Assembly: GCA_013334225.1 (NCBI GenBank)
Contig: JAAXXY010000003.1
Location: 1-64,000, forward strand
Direction of reading: 5' to 3'
DNA: 64,000 nt
Origin: Chlorobiaceae bacterium
Lineage (GTDB): Bacteria; Bacteroidota; Chlorobiia; Chlorobiales; Chlorobiaceae
Shown piece by piece: positions 35,789 through 45,697 of this stretch. Every line of letters starts with the position of its first letter. Positions within the stretch are counted from its first letter, which is position 1. A program made the translations under genes and the position numbers. The notes beneath the pieces are model-generated. The model was not told where the DNA came from. It was given only the letters and a program-made list of their open reading frames with translations, and made no database searches.

Positions 35789-36568
35789 ATGGAAAATCTG
35801 TTGTTTGCGTCATTTATCACCTTATCGGTCATGTTCTTATCGGCAGTCTGCATGCTTGTAGTGAGAAGGCTTTTCGGCCATACGGTACTCGCCCTGCATA
35901 ACGATGTGGCCGGCTTTATCTTCAATGTCATCGGCGTTGTCTATGCCGTTCTGCTTGCTTTTGTCGTTATTGTAGAATGGGAGCTTTTTCGCGATGCGAA
36001 AGAGAAGGTTCATGAAGAAGTCCGCTGCATGTCCGATGTTTTCCGTGATGCGAGGATTTTCGGTGAACCTTATACTTCGACAATCCGCAAAGACATTCTG
36101 GATTATTCCGATAGCGTTATCAATGAAGAATGGCGGTTGATGGGAAAAGGTGAAATCAGCTCGACAGCCCGTGTCAGGATGAGAAAGATTTTCAGCGATG
36201 TGACATCGATCAACCCCCGAAACGATTACGAAAAGATCTGGTACCAGGAAATCATCGCGCGGATGAACAATTTCAGCGATGCGAGAAATGCAAGACTGTT
36301 TTCCAGGAACAACGGAATTCCCGAAATGATGTGGAATGTGCTGATTATCGGTGGTTTCATTACTATTGCATTCAGTTTCCTTTTCGGAACAAGCAATGTC
36401 TGGGCTCAGATATTGATGGTATCTTCACTTTCCGGGATGATTGTTCTGGTCATGATTCTGATAAAGTCGCTCGATCACCCGTTCGAAGGATTGATCTCAG
36501 TCGGGCCTGATGATTTTATCGAACAGGTTAAATTCTTCATGAGCTATTACTCGTCCTCTTCGCAATAG
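35789..36568 (+). CDS. DUF4239-like membrane protein
   Basis: About 259 residues from the ATG at 35789. Two N-terminal hydrophobic segments (FASFITLSVMFLSAVCMLVV and FIFNVIGVVYAVLLAFVVIV) are followed by a soluble stretch (WELFRDAKEKVHEEVRCMSDVFRDAR). Two C-terminal segments follow (VLIIGGFITIAFSFLF and ILMVSSLSGMIVLVMILI), then LDHPFEG. This is the bestrophin-like DUF4239 pattern. The frame is open further upstream but that part is not protein-like. Function unknown. Confidence 0.78.
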   Translation: MENLLFASFITLSVMFLSAVCMLVVRRLFGHTVLALHNDVAGFIFNVIGVVYAVLLAFVVIVEWELFRDAKEKVHEEVRCMSDVFRDARIFGEPYTSTIRKDILDYSDSVINEEWRLMGKGEISSTARVRMRKIFSDVTSINPRNDYEKIWYQEIIARMNNFSDARNARLFSRNNGIPEMMWNVLIIGGFITIAFSFLFGTSNVWAQILMVSSLSGMIVLVMILIKSLDHPFEGLISVGPDDFIEQVKFFMSYYSSSSQ

Positions 36569-36794
36569 CGAACGCTGAGGGATAACTGTTTTTGTTTCCT
36601 GCAGGGAACGTGAGATAAAGAGGGAAATGATCCCGAAGAAAATGTATCCAGCATGCAGGAACTGATATTTTTCATCTGTCGTTTAATTTTAGGCTCATCA
36701 AATTCACTATAGGAGTGAGAAATATCAAGTTTCTTTGATATTGTGATCATATACGGGGTTGGATTACCAAAATAAACCAAACCAATGATCTCGC

Positions 36795-37517
36795 ATGTCT
36801 ATTTCGAAAACAGCTGAAAAAGCCATTGCGGCATATGGCGGCATGGAGCTCTGGCAGAGCGCGGAAACGCTTGAAGTGGAGGTGAATGCCTACGGGTGGG
36901 CGTTTACACTGAAACGGAGGCCGTTTTTCCGGCGTGTAAAGATTATCGAACAGGTGCACACTCCTTTTTCCTCCCTCACCCCGATCGGGCGGGTTCCGGG
37001 TATTTCAGGTATTCTTGACGGACATGACGTTCGCCTCGAGGACAAAACCGGAAAGGTGATCGCCGAAAGGAAAAATGCACGGCAGTATTTCAAAATCGGC
37101 CGGCGTCTGTTTTTCTGGGACGATCTCGATATGTCCTATTTCGCCAACTATGCTTCCTGGAATTACTTCATCCTGCCGGCTCTGCTTATGCGCGACGATA
37201 TTGAGTGGAAGGAGTTTGAACCCGGTCTGCTCGAAGCGCGTTTTCCTCAGGAAATTCCTACTCACAGCCAGGTGCAGCGCTTCAGGTTCGACCGCGATAA
37301 CGGGCGACTGATCCAGCACGATTATACGGCAGATATTATAAGTCCGCTCGCCAGAGCTTCCAATGTTGTCCTGCAGCACTCAAGGAATACGGAAGGTCTG
37401 CTTTACCCGTCGGAACGGAGAGTGACTCCAAGAGGGCCGAAGGGAAAGCCCCTGAAAGGACCTGTTCTCATTCATCTTGACATTCACGGCTTCAGGCTCA
37501 GAGGTAAACTGACCTGA
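36795..37517 (+). CDS. Conserved hypothetical protein, LolA-like pattern
   Basis: A 240-residue protein beginning TAEKAIAAYGGMELWQSAETLEVEVNAYGW. The AYGG-x-W opening and the alternating beta pattern after it resemble LolA/outer-membrane-lipoprotein-sorting-like folds, but no signal peptide is visible. The rest is rich in aromatic and basic residues. It stands alone and converges with the lipoprotein gene. Function unknown. Confidence 0.68.
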   Translation: MSISKTAEKAIAAYGGMELWQSAETLEVEVNAYGWAFTLKRRPFFRRVKIIEQVHTPFSSLTPIGRVPGISGILDGHDVRLEDKTGKVIAERKNARQYFKIGRRLFFWDDLDMSYFANYASWNYFILPALLMRDDIEWKEFEPGLLEARFPQEIPTHSQVQRFRFDRDNGRLIQHDYTADIISPLARASNVVLQHSRNTEGLLYPSERRVTPRGPKGKPLKGPVLIHLDIHGFRLRGKLT

Positions 37518-37563
37518 AACCGTGAACTCACCGTACCGCTTGTTCTTCTGAATATGCGCTGTT

Positions 37564-38139
37564 TTATTTTTTCAGCGGCGGAAATTCCGCAAGCGTTTTC
37601 GACACCGCTTCGTCGATATCTTTCTGGAGGTCGTCACCGTCCCTGTAGTTTTTCAGGATTCCCCTCGCAATTCCTCGCCATGCCAACTCGTTTTTTCTCT
37701 GGTCAATAACGTCGATGACAAGCGAGCCTTCTTCGTACCGTGTTGCATAAGGTCCCCACCAGTAAGGATTGTAAAAACCGTACCTGCCATGGTAGTACCC
37801 TCGCGAATAATAGTATCCCATGGGTGGAGTGGTGTAATAAACTTTGTCCCGGACTGCCGCAGAGATGGAAACCGTGAAGTCCACAGGTCCATTACTGTTC
37901 ATCACATAACCTTTTGCCGCGAACTCGCTCTGGATTGTATTTTTGATCCTTTTCAATATCAGCGGATTGTTAGCCAGAACGTTACTGCCGTTTTTTGCAA
38001 TCGTGACGTCAGCCCAGCGGTAAGTTTTATAACTCGCGAAAGGAAAACTGCTGTCGTAATCGGTTACGACGCTGATGTTCGAGCATCCTGCCAGCATGAG
38101 CAGTGCCGTTATCAGTGAAATCCATGATGGTCGTCGCAT
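37564..38139 (-). CDS. DUF4136 lipoprotein
   Basis: A 191-residue exported protein. The N-terminus is a lipoprotein signal (RRPSWISLITALLML followed by lipobox AGC). The mature part matches DUF4136: YDSSFPFASYKTYRWAD, then RIKNTIQSEFAAKGYV, and SLVIDVIDQRKNELAWRG near the end. A tyrosine- and glycine-rich loop (TTPPMGYYYSRGYYHGRYGF) sits in the middle. It should be membrane-anchored in the periplasm. Function unknown. Confidence 0.85.
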   Translation of the reverse strand: MRRPSWISLITALLMLAGCSNISVVTDYDSSFPFASYKTYRWADVTIAKNGSNVLANNPLILKRIKNTIQSEFAAKGYVMNSNGPVDFTVSISAAVRDKVYYTTPPMGYYYSRGYYHGRYGFYNPYWWGPYATRYEEGSLVIDVIDQRKNELAWRGIARGILKNYRDGDDLQKDIDEAVSKTLAEFPPLKK

Positions 38140-38808
38140 GGTTAGCCTCCTTCACCAATTTTGTTTCGATTCATTCCGGGGCACACAGCCTCCCATACCC
38201 CACTTTAATTTGACGTTTTCCGGGATAAAATCTTTTACAGGCACCCTGATGGATAAGAGTGGAAATGGTTGGCCTGCTTGTTCGACAAAAAAAGAAAAGC
38301 GAAGGGAAAAAACTCCCCTTCGCTTTTCAAATCAACAACTTGTCCCGTAAACATCAAATCATGGGTTACTCATCTTTCCGATCCTTGATTACCGATTGAA
38401 CATAAAAAAACTGACAGTTGTTGAAACTCTTTCAAACACACACACACAACATTAAAGGAGAACACACACTTTCAACCTTTTTCATTTATTTCGACGACTG
38501 TTGCTGAATATTCTTGCACTGTTATTTTGAAAAATCAGAAATAACGGCATTACGCCTCCCGGGTAATGCAAAAAACAAGTTGAAAAGAGGTTGTTTTCAT
38601 GCATTCTGCCTGGATAAAGTAACGTGTTTTAAAAAAAGTATTTTCCGGCAGTCTGAAAGCTTGCCTATATTTGCATATGGCATGACTGCTTCTGATGGCT
38701 TACATTGTATTTAAACCCTTCTGTCCGGGTTTTTTTCCGGTCATCGAGCGTTTCAGTGCCTGTAATGATTTATTGATTTCAGATCCTTTCTCTACAAGAT
38801 AAAACGGC
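38140..38808. other. 669-base gap with an orphan terminator
   Basis: No convincing coding region is seen on either strand. It contains a strong leftward hairpin terminator (38285-38330), a perfect TTGAAA-CTC-TTTCAA-type palindrome near 38420, a short CA repeat (38436-38448) and AAAGGAG at 38453 with no start codon behind it. A small leftward RNA ending at the terminator is possible. Confidence 0.5.
38285..38330 (-). terminator. Strong leftward terminator with no assigned gene
   Basis: GAAAAGCGAAGGG pairs with CCCTTCGCTTTTC around a short A-rich loop, and on the minus strand the stem is followed by seven T. It lies upstream of the DUF4136 start, so it must end some transcript coming from 38.3-38.8 kb on the minus strand. 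Confidence 0.75.
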
Positions 38809-39282
38809 ATGAAACAATTGCTTTGTAACACGTTCGGTCACAAATTCAGTGACTGGCAGTTTGTACCCGGTACTTCCTGCGATCAGGTAAGAGTCTGTGC
38901 AAGGTGCGGTGTCAAGCTGACAAGATCTGTTTCCCACAAGTTTACTGAATGGAAATATGTATCCGATCAGTCTTGTATGCAGGAACGAACATGCCAGCAG
39001 TGCGAGAAAAAGGAAGAAAGGGAACAGCATGCCTGGATAAAGGAGGGTGAACATCAGGATTATTGTTACAGACGGAGGTGCGCAAGGGATGGCAGGGTAG
39101 AAGAGAGGATGCACGAGTGGGAATACAAAGGAGAATCGGAAGAGATCCTGAAGAAAGAGTTTAATAACGATGTCGAATGGCATTATGTCGTGCAATGTAC
39201 GAACTATGTCTGCAAACACTGTGGAATAATCGATAGACGGATGACAGGGTATTCCAACTGGGTCGAAGCGAAAAGAGTTTGA
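38809..39282 (+). CDS. Cysteine/histidine-rich repeat protein, probable zinc binding
   Basis: A 157-residue soluble protein with repeated units: a C-x(n)-CxxCG-like pair followed by H-x(2,3)-W. Examples are CDQVRVCARCG, then SHKFTEWKY; CMQERTCQQCEKK, then QHAWIK; CYRRRCARDG, then MHEWEY; and CTNYVCKHCG at the end. The pattern suggests four small zinc-ribbon-like modules in a row. No family is recognised and no signal peptide is present. A protein- or nucleic-acid-binding role is possible but unproven. Confidence 0.7.
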   Translation: MKQLLCNTFGHKFSDWQFVPGTSCDQVRVCARCGVKLTRSVSHKFTEWKYVSDQSCMQERTCQQCEKKEEREQHAWIKEGEHQDYCYRRRCARDGRVEERMHEWEYKGESEEILKKEFNNDVEWHYVVQCTNYVCKHCGIIDRRMTGYSNWVEAKRV

Positions 39283-39544
39283 TCTCAGAGGTTTTCCGAT
39301 ATTTTTCAATCTCACCTTATCTGTTTTTCCGGGAGCCCGCAATACACCGGACCGACCTTCATTCATGAGCGTTTCCGGGCAATTGCAGATAATATATCAT
39401 TGTATTGAACCGGTAAAATATTCGAGACTGATCCCATGAGTTTTGCAGGTGAGATTATTGGCAAGGAAATATCGGGAGCCTTGGGTATTTTGAGGTTAAA
39501 GTCAATTGCTGGTGTATCATTTTGAAGATGTATAGTCAGGAACT

Positions 39545-40996
39545 ATGGCGATTATTGCAATCGATCAGGGGACGACAGGTACAACCAGTATCCTCTATGA
39601 CGAAAAAGGCGCTGTTTTGGCCAGAGCCTATCGTGAATTCACCCAGATCTATCCCAGGGAAGGTTGGGTTGAACATGATCCTGAAGAAATCTGGCAGACC
39701 GTTGTCCTGGGGATACATGAACTCGGAATGAAATATACCGGACCGGTTGAAGCTGTCGGGATAACCAATCAGCGGGAAACGACCGTCGTCTGGGACAGGA
39801 GAACCGGCATCCCGGTTTACAATGCCATAGTCTGGCAATGCAGAAGGACCAGTGAATTTTTAAGATGGTATGAACCCGAAAGGGAACTTATCAGGGCCAG
39901 AACCGGGCTGCCGCTCGATGCCTATTTCAGTGCAGCCAAAATCAGGTGGATACTTGGCCATTGTGCCCGGCTTGATTACGAAAACCTTCTTTTCGGCACC
40001 ATCGATACCTGGCTGATCTGGAAACTGACAGCCGGCAAAGTGCATGCAACCGATTTCACCAATGCATCGAGGACGATGCTCTTCAATATTGTAGACAAAC
40101 GTTGGGACAAAGATCTTCTCGACCTGTTCGATGTACCTGAAATGCTGCTGCCGGAAGTCAGGAATTCAATGGATGGTTTCGGTACGGTTACCGCTCTGCC
40201 CGAACTTCATGGAGTGCCGATCAATGCGGTGGCGGGCGATCAGCAGGCAGCTCTTTTCGGCCAGTGCTGTTACAGTCCGGGCAGCATCAAAAATACTTAT
40301 GGCACAGGGTGCTTCATGGTTATGAATACAGGGGAAAAGCTTGTGCATTCGCAAAACGGTCTTCTTTCGACACTTGCAGTCGATGTTTCCGGTAAACCCT
40401 GCTATGCTCTGGAGGGATCTGTTTTTATAGGCGGGGCGGTGCTCCAGTGGCTTCGCGATGAACTGAAGATCCTGCATAGTGCCGAAGAATCGGAATCTAT
40501 GGCCCGAAAGGTTTCTGGAAATGCAGGGGTCTATATCGTACCGGCATTTGTCGGTCTTGGAACTCCCCACTGGAGAGCGGATGCAAGAGGGACTATTACG
40601 GGACTGACACGTGGAACAAACAGCAACCATATCATACGTGCAGCCCTTGAGTCGATCGCTTATCAGTCGTACGATGTGTTCAAGGCAATGGTTGCAGATA
40701 CCGGTATAATCCCCGAGTCACTCATGGTTGACGGCGGGGCTTCAGGCAACTCTTTTCTCATGCAGTTTCAGGCCGATCTTCTCGGTGTTCCGGTTGTAAA
40801 ACCTGAAAATATTGAATCAACTTCCCTTGGAGTTGCCTATCTTGCCGGCCTGAAAAGCGGTATCTGGACTTCTGTCGATGAGCTGAAAACACACCGGCAT
40901 TTCGAACATTCCTATATTCCCGGAATGGATCCGGAATCAAGAGAGAACCTTCTTTCCGGTTGGCAGCGGGCGCTCAGGCAGACGCTCGCCTTATAA
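39545..40996 (+). CDS. glpK: Glycerol kinase
   Basis: The 483-residue FGGY-family kinase phosphorylates glycerol to glycerol-3-phosphate. The N-terminal phosphate loop is AIDQGTTGTTSILYD. The substrate region is VWQCRRTSEF, and NTYGTGCFMVMNTG plus MVDGGASGNSFLMQFQADLLGVPV are typical. No glycerol channel or dehydrogenase is beside it. The three small genes after it run in the same direction with short gaps. The assignment to glycerol rather than another polyol is by overall likeness. Confidence 0.92.
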   Translation: MAIIAIDQGTTGTTSILYDEKGAVLARAYREFTQIYPREGWVEHDPEEIWQTVVLGIHELGMKYTGPVEAVGITNQRETTVVWDRRTGIPVYNAIVWQCRRTSEFLRWYEPERELIRARTGLPLDAYFSAAKIRWILGHCARLDYENLLFGTIDTWLIWKLTAGKVHATDFTNASRTMLFNIVDKRWDKDLLDLFDVPEMLLPEVRNSMDGFGTVTALPELHGVPINAVAGDQQAALFGQCCYSPGSIKNTYGTGCFMVMNTGEKLVHSQNGLLSTLAVDVSGKPCYALEGSVFIGGAVLQWLRDELKILHSAEESESMARKVSGNAGVYIVPAFVGLGTPHWRADARGTITGLTRGTNSNHIIRAALESIAYQSYDVFKAMVADTGIIPESLMVDGGASGNSFLMQFQADLLGVPVVKPENIESTSLGVAYLAGLKSGIWTSVDELKTHRHFEHSYIPGMDPESRENLLSGWQRALRQTLAL

Positions 40997-41037
40997 GGTG
41001 GAGAAAATAAAATCAAGAACCCCTAAAAGAACATGAA

Positions 41038-41262
41038 ATGAACACTGACGAACATGTTTCCGGTATGGCTAAAACAGTGTCATGCCCGGTATGCGGAAGC
41101 CCCTTTGAATGTACCCTGAACGCATCATGCTGGTGTGCAAGGAAAGTTGTTCCCGACGATGTACGCTATCATCTCGCTTCAAGGTATGATACCTGTGTCT
41201 GCAACAGCTGTCTTGACAGGCTGATCAGAAAGAGCACCACAGGTCAGAATCTGGAGGGCTGA
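41038..41262 (+). CDS. Cysteine-rich CWC-family protein
   Basis: A 74-residue protein with CPVCGSPFECTLNASCWCA and CVCNSCLDRL. This is the Cys-rich CWC family, thought to bind metal. It begins 41 bases after glpK, and the cytochrome gene starts 5 bases after its stop. Function unknown. Confidence 0.8.
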   Translation: MNTDEHVSGMAKTVSCPVCGSPFECTLNASCWCARKVVPDDVRYHLASRYDTCVCNSCLDRLIRKSTTGQNLEG

Positions 41263-41267
41263 GAACG

Positions 41268-41582
41268 ATGAAGAAATATTTCATGCTCATGATACTGCTG
41301 TTTGTTCCTTTTGTTTTTAAGAGCGTTTCAGCAGAGGAAAATCCTTCGATTGAAAAGGGTATGCAGCTTTTCAATTCAACCTTGTTTGCCGGCGCGACTT
41401 CAGGTAAAAGCTGTGCAAGCTGTCATCCCGGGGGGGCGGACCTGCAGTTTGCCTGGGTAAATCCTAACCTTGCCGGACAGGTCAACAACTGTATTATCGG
41501 TCCGCTGAGGGGAGTACCCCTCGACGAAGATTCGATGGAGATGCAGTCGATATTGCTCTATATACAGTCATTGAAACAATAA
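41268..41582 (+). CDS. Small periplasmic c-type cytochrome
   Basis: A 104-residue protein. Residues 1-22 form a signal peptide (KKYFMLMILLFVPFVFKSVSA). One haem attachment site CASCH lies near residue 46. The pattern MQLFNSTLFAG and the C-terminal helix MQSILLYIQSLK are typical of small monohaem cytochromes. The C-terminal MEMQ includes candidate axial methionines. It probably carries electrons in the periplasm; partner unknown. It is tightly coupled to the CWC gene and to the SDR gene (6-base gap). Confidence 0.87.
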   Translation: MKKYFMLMILLFVPFVFKSVSAEENPSIEKGMQLFNSTLFAGATSGKSCASCHPGGADLQFAWVNPNLAGQVNNCIIGPLRGVPLDEDSMEMQSILLYIQSLKQ

Positions 41583-41588
41583 CACATT

Positions 41589-42416
41589 ATGCAGAAGGAA
41601 ACCATATCCATACTCGGGTGCGGCTGGCTGGGTCTGCCGCTCGCGAGTACCCTTGCCGCTGCAGGTTACAGGGTGAAAGGCTCTACAACAAGGGAAGAGA
41701 AACTGGAGGCACTTCGTAATTCTGGAATTGAACCGTTCATTATCAATCTCGATCCGGAAATGAGCGGAGATGATATTACCGATTTTCTTCAAAGTGATAT
41801 TCTTGTGGTCAATATTCCACCTGAACGTCGGGATGATATCATCGAATACCATATCGGGCAGTTTTCCTCTCTGATCGACGCTCTTGGTCAGTCAACAGTC
41901 AGGTCGGTGCTTTTCGTCAGTTCGACATCGGTTTATCCTTCCTGCAACAGGGAGGTTACCGAGGATGACAGCATCGATCCGGAGTCACTTTCCGGTCAGG
42001 CGCTGCTGCTTGTCGAAGAAATGATGATGAGTGAGAGCGGTTTTCAGACAACAGTCCTGCGTTTCGGAGGGTTGATCGGTTACGACAGGAACCCTGCGGG
42101 TTATCTCGGGCATATGAAGGAAATAACGGCCCCTGACCAGCCGATGAACCTGATTCATCGCGATGACTGCATCAGGATCATGATGGAGATCATTCGTCTT
42201 GAACAGTGGGGGGAAGTATTCAATGCATGCGCTCCAAAGCATCCTCTGAAACATGAATACTATGCCAAAGCTGCCGAAACGGCCGGAATTCCATTGCTTC
42301 CATCCGCGAAGTCTTCCGGACCATCTGCATATAAACTGGTGAACAGTTCCAAGCTGGTCAATGCGCTGCAATACAGTTTTCTCTATCCCGATCCCCTATT
42401 GGCAATCGGTCGTTAG
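41589..42416 (+). CDS. NAD(P)-dependent epimerase/dehydratase-like protein
   Basis: A 275-residue atypical short-chain dehydrogenase. The nucleotide fold is ISILGCGWLGLPLASTLAAAGYRVKGSTTR, and SSTSVYPS holds the S/T-Y part. The usual YxxxK lysine is not obvious (in its place GQALLLVEEMM). It resembles YeeZ-like proteins, so it may bind NAD(P) without classical epimerase chemistry. It ends the glpK-CWC-cytochrome run. Confidence 0.8.
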   Translation: MQKETISILGCGWLGLPLASTLAAAGYRVKGSTTREEKLEALRNSGIEPFIINLDPEMSGDDITDFLQSDILVVNIPPERRDDIIEYHIGQFSSLIDALGQSTVRSVLFVSSTSVYPSCNREVTEDDSIDPESLSGQALLLVEEMMMSESGFQTTVLRFGGLIGYDRNPAGYLGHMKEITAPDQPMNLIHRDDCIRIMMEIIRLEQWGEVFNACAPKHPLKHEYYAKAAETAGIPLLPSAKSSGPSAYKLVNSSKLVNALQYSFLYPDPLLAIGR

Positions 42417-42448
42417 TTTTCAGGAAAGAGCAGAAGATGGTGTAAGTC

Positions 42449-42928
42449 TTATAATATGAATTCGAGATCGTATCCTTCTGCGGCTGATTCCGCTGTAAAA
42501 AGTCTGAGGGCATCGAGAAAAGCAATGAATTTCGAAGAATCGATTTTCCGGAGATAAGCGACACTGGCAGGCTGATCCTGCCAGCCAAGCAGTATTCTTT
42601 CCCTGGAATCCGGTTCCATTTCTGCAGCGGCTTCAGCAAGGATTTTTTCGAATACGGCAAGGCTGCTGTTGTGCAGATATGCTTCGTCCCAGCTGTCAAA
42701 ACCGTTGCCGGTTTCTGACATGAATGGAAGGCCGTTCAGTGTTTCGGCAATGCCGTAGTGGAACAAGGCGGAATAGTCATGGGCATCTATGTCGAAAGAA
42801 CCGTACGTTTTGTAGGTACTGTCATCGAGATGTATCCTGTTGATCACGCCTGTCCTGTATATGGAAAGCGCAAGATGATCAGGATTATTGTCGTCTATAA
42901 AAATATGGTGAACATTCATAGAATGCAA
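42449..42928 (-). CDS. Conserved hypothetical protein
   Basis: A 159-residue acidic protein (HHIFIDDNNPDHLALSIY, YLHNSSLAVFEKILAEAAAEM, KFIAFLDALRLFTAESAAEG). No domain, membrane segment or signal peptide is recognised. It converges with the SDR gene and diverges from clpC with about 160 bases between. A start at 42919 (MNVHHIF) is equally possible. Function unknown. Confidence 0.6.
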   Translation of the reverse strand: MHSMNVHHIFIDDNNPDHLALSIYRTGVINRIHLDDSTYKTYGSFDIDAHDYSALFHYGIAETLNGLPFMSETGNGFDSWDEAYLHNSSLAVFEKILAEAAAEMEPDSRERILLGWQDQPASVAYLRKIDSSKFIAFLDALRLFTAESAAEGYDLEFIL

Positions 42929-43089
42929 ATATACAGAACCTTTAGTTCTTTTTCGGGGTTTTTCTCTTCTGACGGAATTGATTTTAACCAGCTATCTTTA
43001 TATAATTGTCTTTCGCATGTTTTTGATGGTATGCTCCTCAGGATATGATTGAACTGGATATTCACAACAATTTTACACGTACATAAAGA

Positions 43090-45636
43090 ATGGATGGAAA
43101 TTTTTCTAATAGAGTTCAGGAAGTGATACGTCTCAGCAGGGAGGAAGCTCTGCGACTGGGTCATGATTATATCGGCACCGAGCATCTTCTGCTTGGACTT
43201 ATAAGGGAAGGTGAAGGTATCGGAGCCAGAATACTGAAGAACCTTAAAATAGATCTGTTCAGCCTCAAGCAGAAAATCGAGGAAAGTACCCATCCAAAGG
43301 TTCCGGCAACCCAGATGGGCAATGTTCCCCTTACCAAGCAGGCTGAAAAGGTGCTGAAAATCACTTATCTCGAGGCGAAAATCTGCAAATCCAATATTAT
43401 CGGCACCGAGCATCTTCTGCTCTCGATTCTGAAAGGTGATGACAATATTGCAGCCCAGATTCTCGAACAGTTCGGGGTGACCTACGATCTTGTCAGGGAT
43501 GAACTGATGACGATATCAAGCAGTAAAAGCGATTCGGATGAACCTCCGATGGAAGGTTCCTATTCGCTCGGTGGTACGGAACGGCAGGCCAGGAGGCCGG
43601 ATCCCCGTAAAGGAGAAAGGACAAAAACCCCTGTGCTTGACAATTTCGGGCGCGATCTTACCCGTCTTGCGGTTGAGGACAAGCTCGATCCGATAATCGG
43701 CCGCGAGAAGGAAATAGAGCGTGTCGCCCAGGTGCTGAGCCGCAGGAAAAAGAACAATCCGGTCCTGATAGGTGAACCGGGGGTTGGAAAAACCGCCATT
43801 GCCGAAGGACTTGCACTTAACATCATTCACCGGAAAGTGTCCCGGGTGCTCTATGACAAGAGGGTTGTCGCACTCGATCTCGCAGCGCTTGTCGCAGGCA
43901 CGAAATACCGTGGCCAGTTCGAGGAACGCATGAAAGCGCTCATGAACGAGCTCGAACGCTCACGGGACGTGATTCTATTCATCGATGAGCTTCATACCAT
44001 TGTCGGTGCAGGCGGAGCTTCGGGTTCCCTCGATGCGAGCAATATTTTCAAACCTGCGCTTGCACGCGGCGAGCTCCAGTGTATTGGTGCCACGACGCTT
44101 GACGAATACCGGCAGTTCATTGAAAAGGATGGCGCACTTGACCGCAGGTTCCAGAAAATCATGGTCGAGCCGACATCGGTCGACGAAACGATACAGATAT
44201 TGAACAATATCAAGTCGAAGTACGAGTCGCATCATCATGTTCACTATTCGGAAGATGCCATAGAAAAAGCGGTAAAACTTTCTGAACGTTATATAACCGA
44301 CCGTTTCCTGCCCGACAAAGCTATCGATGTCATGGACGAGGCCGGTGCACGGGTTCATTTGAGCAATATCCATGTTCCGAAAGAGATTCTCGAACTTGAG
44401 AAATCCATAGAAGAGATCAAGAACGAGAAGAACCAGGTTGTGAAAATGCAGAATTTCGAGGAAGCTGCCAAGCTCCGTGACAAGGAGAAGAACCTTCTCG
44501 AGGCTCTCGAGCATGCCAAGCAGGAGTGGGAAGACAAGGCGGCTGAAAGCGTCTACGAGGTAGGCGAGACCGATATTACCTCCGTGATCGCCATGATGAC
44601 GGGTATTCCCGTTGTCAGGGTTGCGCAATCCGAGTCGAAGAGACTGCTTTCCATGGAGGCCGACCTCACGAAGGAAGTGATCGGACAGGACGAGGCGATC
44701 AAAAAAATTACCAAGGCCATCCAGAGGACAAGGGCCGGACTGAAGGACCCTTCGCGTCCGATCGGTTCGTTCATTTTCCTCGGTCCGACCGGCGTCGGAA
44801 AGACCGAACTTGCCAAGGCATTGACAAGGTATATTTTCGACAGCGAGGATGCCCTGATCAGGGCCGATATGAGCGAATACATGGAAAAATTTTCGGTCAG
44901 CCGACTTGTGGGTGCGCCTCCGGGATATGTCGGTTATGAAGAGGGCGGACAGCTTACGGAAAAAGTCCGCCGCAAACCCTATTCCGTCGTGCTTATCGAC
45001 GAAATCGAAAAAGCGCATCCCGATGTGTTCAATATCCTGCTTCAGGTGCTCGATGAAGGCGTGCTTACCGACGGTCTCGGCAGGAAAGTCGACTTCCGCA
45101 ACACTATCATTATCATGACCTCCAATATCGGAGCGAAGGATATCAAGAGTTTCGGTGCCGGATCGGGCATGGGTTTCACTGCTCCCGATGATTCGGCAGG
45201 CAGCTACAAGGCGATGAAATCGACCATCGAGGATGCCCTGAAACGGGTTTTCAACCCCGAGTTTCTGAACAGGATCGATGATATCATCGTGTTTCATCCC
45301 CTCGAGAAACAGCATATTTTCAAGATCATCGACATTACAGCCGGAAAGCTTTTCAAAAGGCTACATGAAATGGGTATCGAAGTACAGATCGATGAGAAAG
45401 CGAAGGAATTCCTTGTCGACAAGGGATATGACCAGAAGTATGGAGCTCGTCCCCTGAAGCGGGCGCTTCAGAAATATGTGGAGGATCCTCTCGCTGAAGA
45501 GATGCTGAAAGGCCGATTTACGGAAGGCAGTACAATCAGGATCACGCTGGATGAGAAAGACAATGAGCTCAGGTTCATCGACGGAGAACCAGCTCGTACT
45601 GAAACGAAACCGGAAGAGAAGATCGACAAGGAATAA
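43090..45636 (+). CDS. clpC: ATP-dependent Clp protease ATPase subunit ClpC
   Basis: An 848-residue AAA+ unfoldase. Two N-terminal Clp repeats ([15 protein letters not shown] and [10 protein letters not shown]) come first. The first AAA module has [13 protein letters not shown] near residue 227 and Walker [18 protein letters not shown]-like linker ([18 protein letters not shown]) is followed by the second module, [12 protein letters not shown] near 565. It should feed substrates to ClpP, not in this window. A terminator follows the stop. Confidence 0.96.
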   Translation: MDGNFSNRVQEVIRLSREEALRLGHDYIGTEHLLLGLIREGEGIGARILKNLKIDLFSLKQKIEESTHPKVPATQMGNVPLTKQAEKVLKITYLEAKICKSNIIGTEHLLLSILKGDDNIAAQILEQFGVTYDLVRDELMTISSSKSDSDEPPMEGSYSLGGTERQARRPDPRKGERTKTPVLDNFGRDLTRLAVEDKLDPIIGREKEIERVAQVLSRRKKNNPVLIGEPGVGKTAIAEGLALNIIHRKVSRVLYDKRVVALDLAALVAGTKYRGQFEERMKALMNELERSRDVILFIDELHTIVGAGGASGSLDASNIFKPALARGELQCIGATTLDEYRQFIEKDGALDRRFQKIMVEPTSVDETIQILNNIKSKYESHHHVHYSEDAIEKAVKLSERYITDRFLPDKAIDVMDEAGARVHLSNIHVPKEILELEKSIEEIKNEKNQVVKMQNFEEAAKLRDKEKNLLEALEHAKQEWEDKAAESVYEVGETDITSVIAMMTGIPVVRVAQSESKRLLSMEADLTKEVIGQDEAIKKITKAIQRTRAGLKDPSRPIGSFIFLGPTGVGKTELAKALTRYIFDSEDALIRADMSEYMEKFSVSRLVGAPPGYVGYEEGGQLTEKVRRKPYSVVLIDEIEKAHPDVFNILLQVLDEGVLTDGLGRKVDFRNTIIIMTSNIGAKDIKSFGAGSGMGFTAPDDSAGSYKAMKSTIEDALKRVFNPEFLNRIDDIIVFHPLEKQHIFKIIDITAGKLFKRLHEMGIEVQIDEKAKEFLVDKGYDQKYGARPLKRALQKYVEDPLAEEMLKGRFTEGSTIRITLDEKDNELRFIDGEPARTETKPEEKIDKE

Positions 45637-45660
45637 CGATTTCCGGAAGCTGTATAATGA

Positions 45661-45686
45661 AAAAACCCCGCTTGCCGGGGTTTTTT
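45661..45686. terminator. Bidirectional terminator between clpC and trpB2
   Basis: CCCCG and CGGGG form a stem around a short loop, with A-runs before and T-runs after, between two convergent genes. It can end transcripts from both sides. Confidence 0.88.
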
Positions 45687-45697
45687 CATTGCATTAT

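Noticed and set aside
36569..36794. A 77-codon leftward frame between the DUF4239 and LolA-like genes
   Set aside because: Serine- and lysine-rich without a pattern or a clear ribosome binding site.
38436..38448. Short CA repeat, considered as a phase-variation tract
   Set aside because: It is short and not inside or directly before a coding frame.
38514..38714. A 66-codon frame in the 38 kb gap
   Set aside because: No ribosome binding site, odd composition and no recognisable pattern.
43975..45315. A 446-codon open frame opposite clpC
   Set aside because: It is antisense to the AAA+ modules of clpC and shows no motif.
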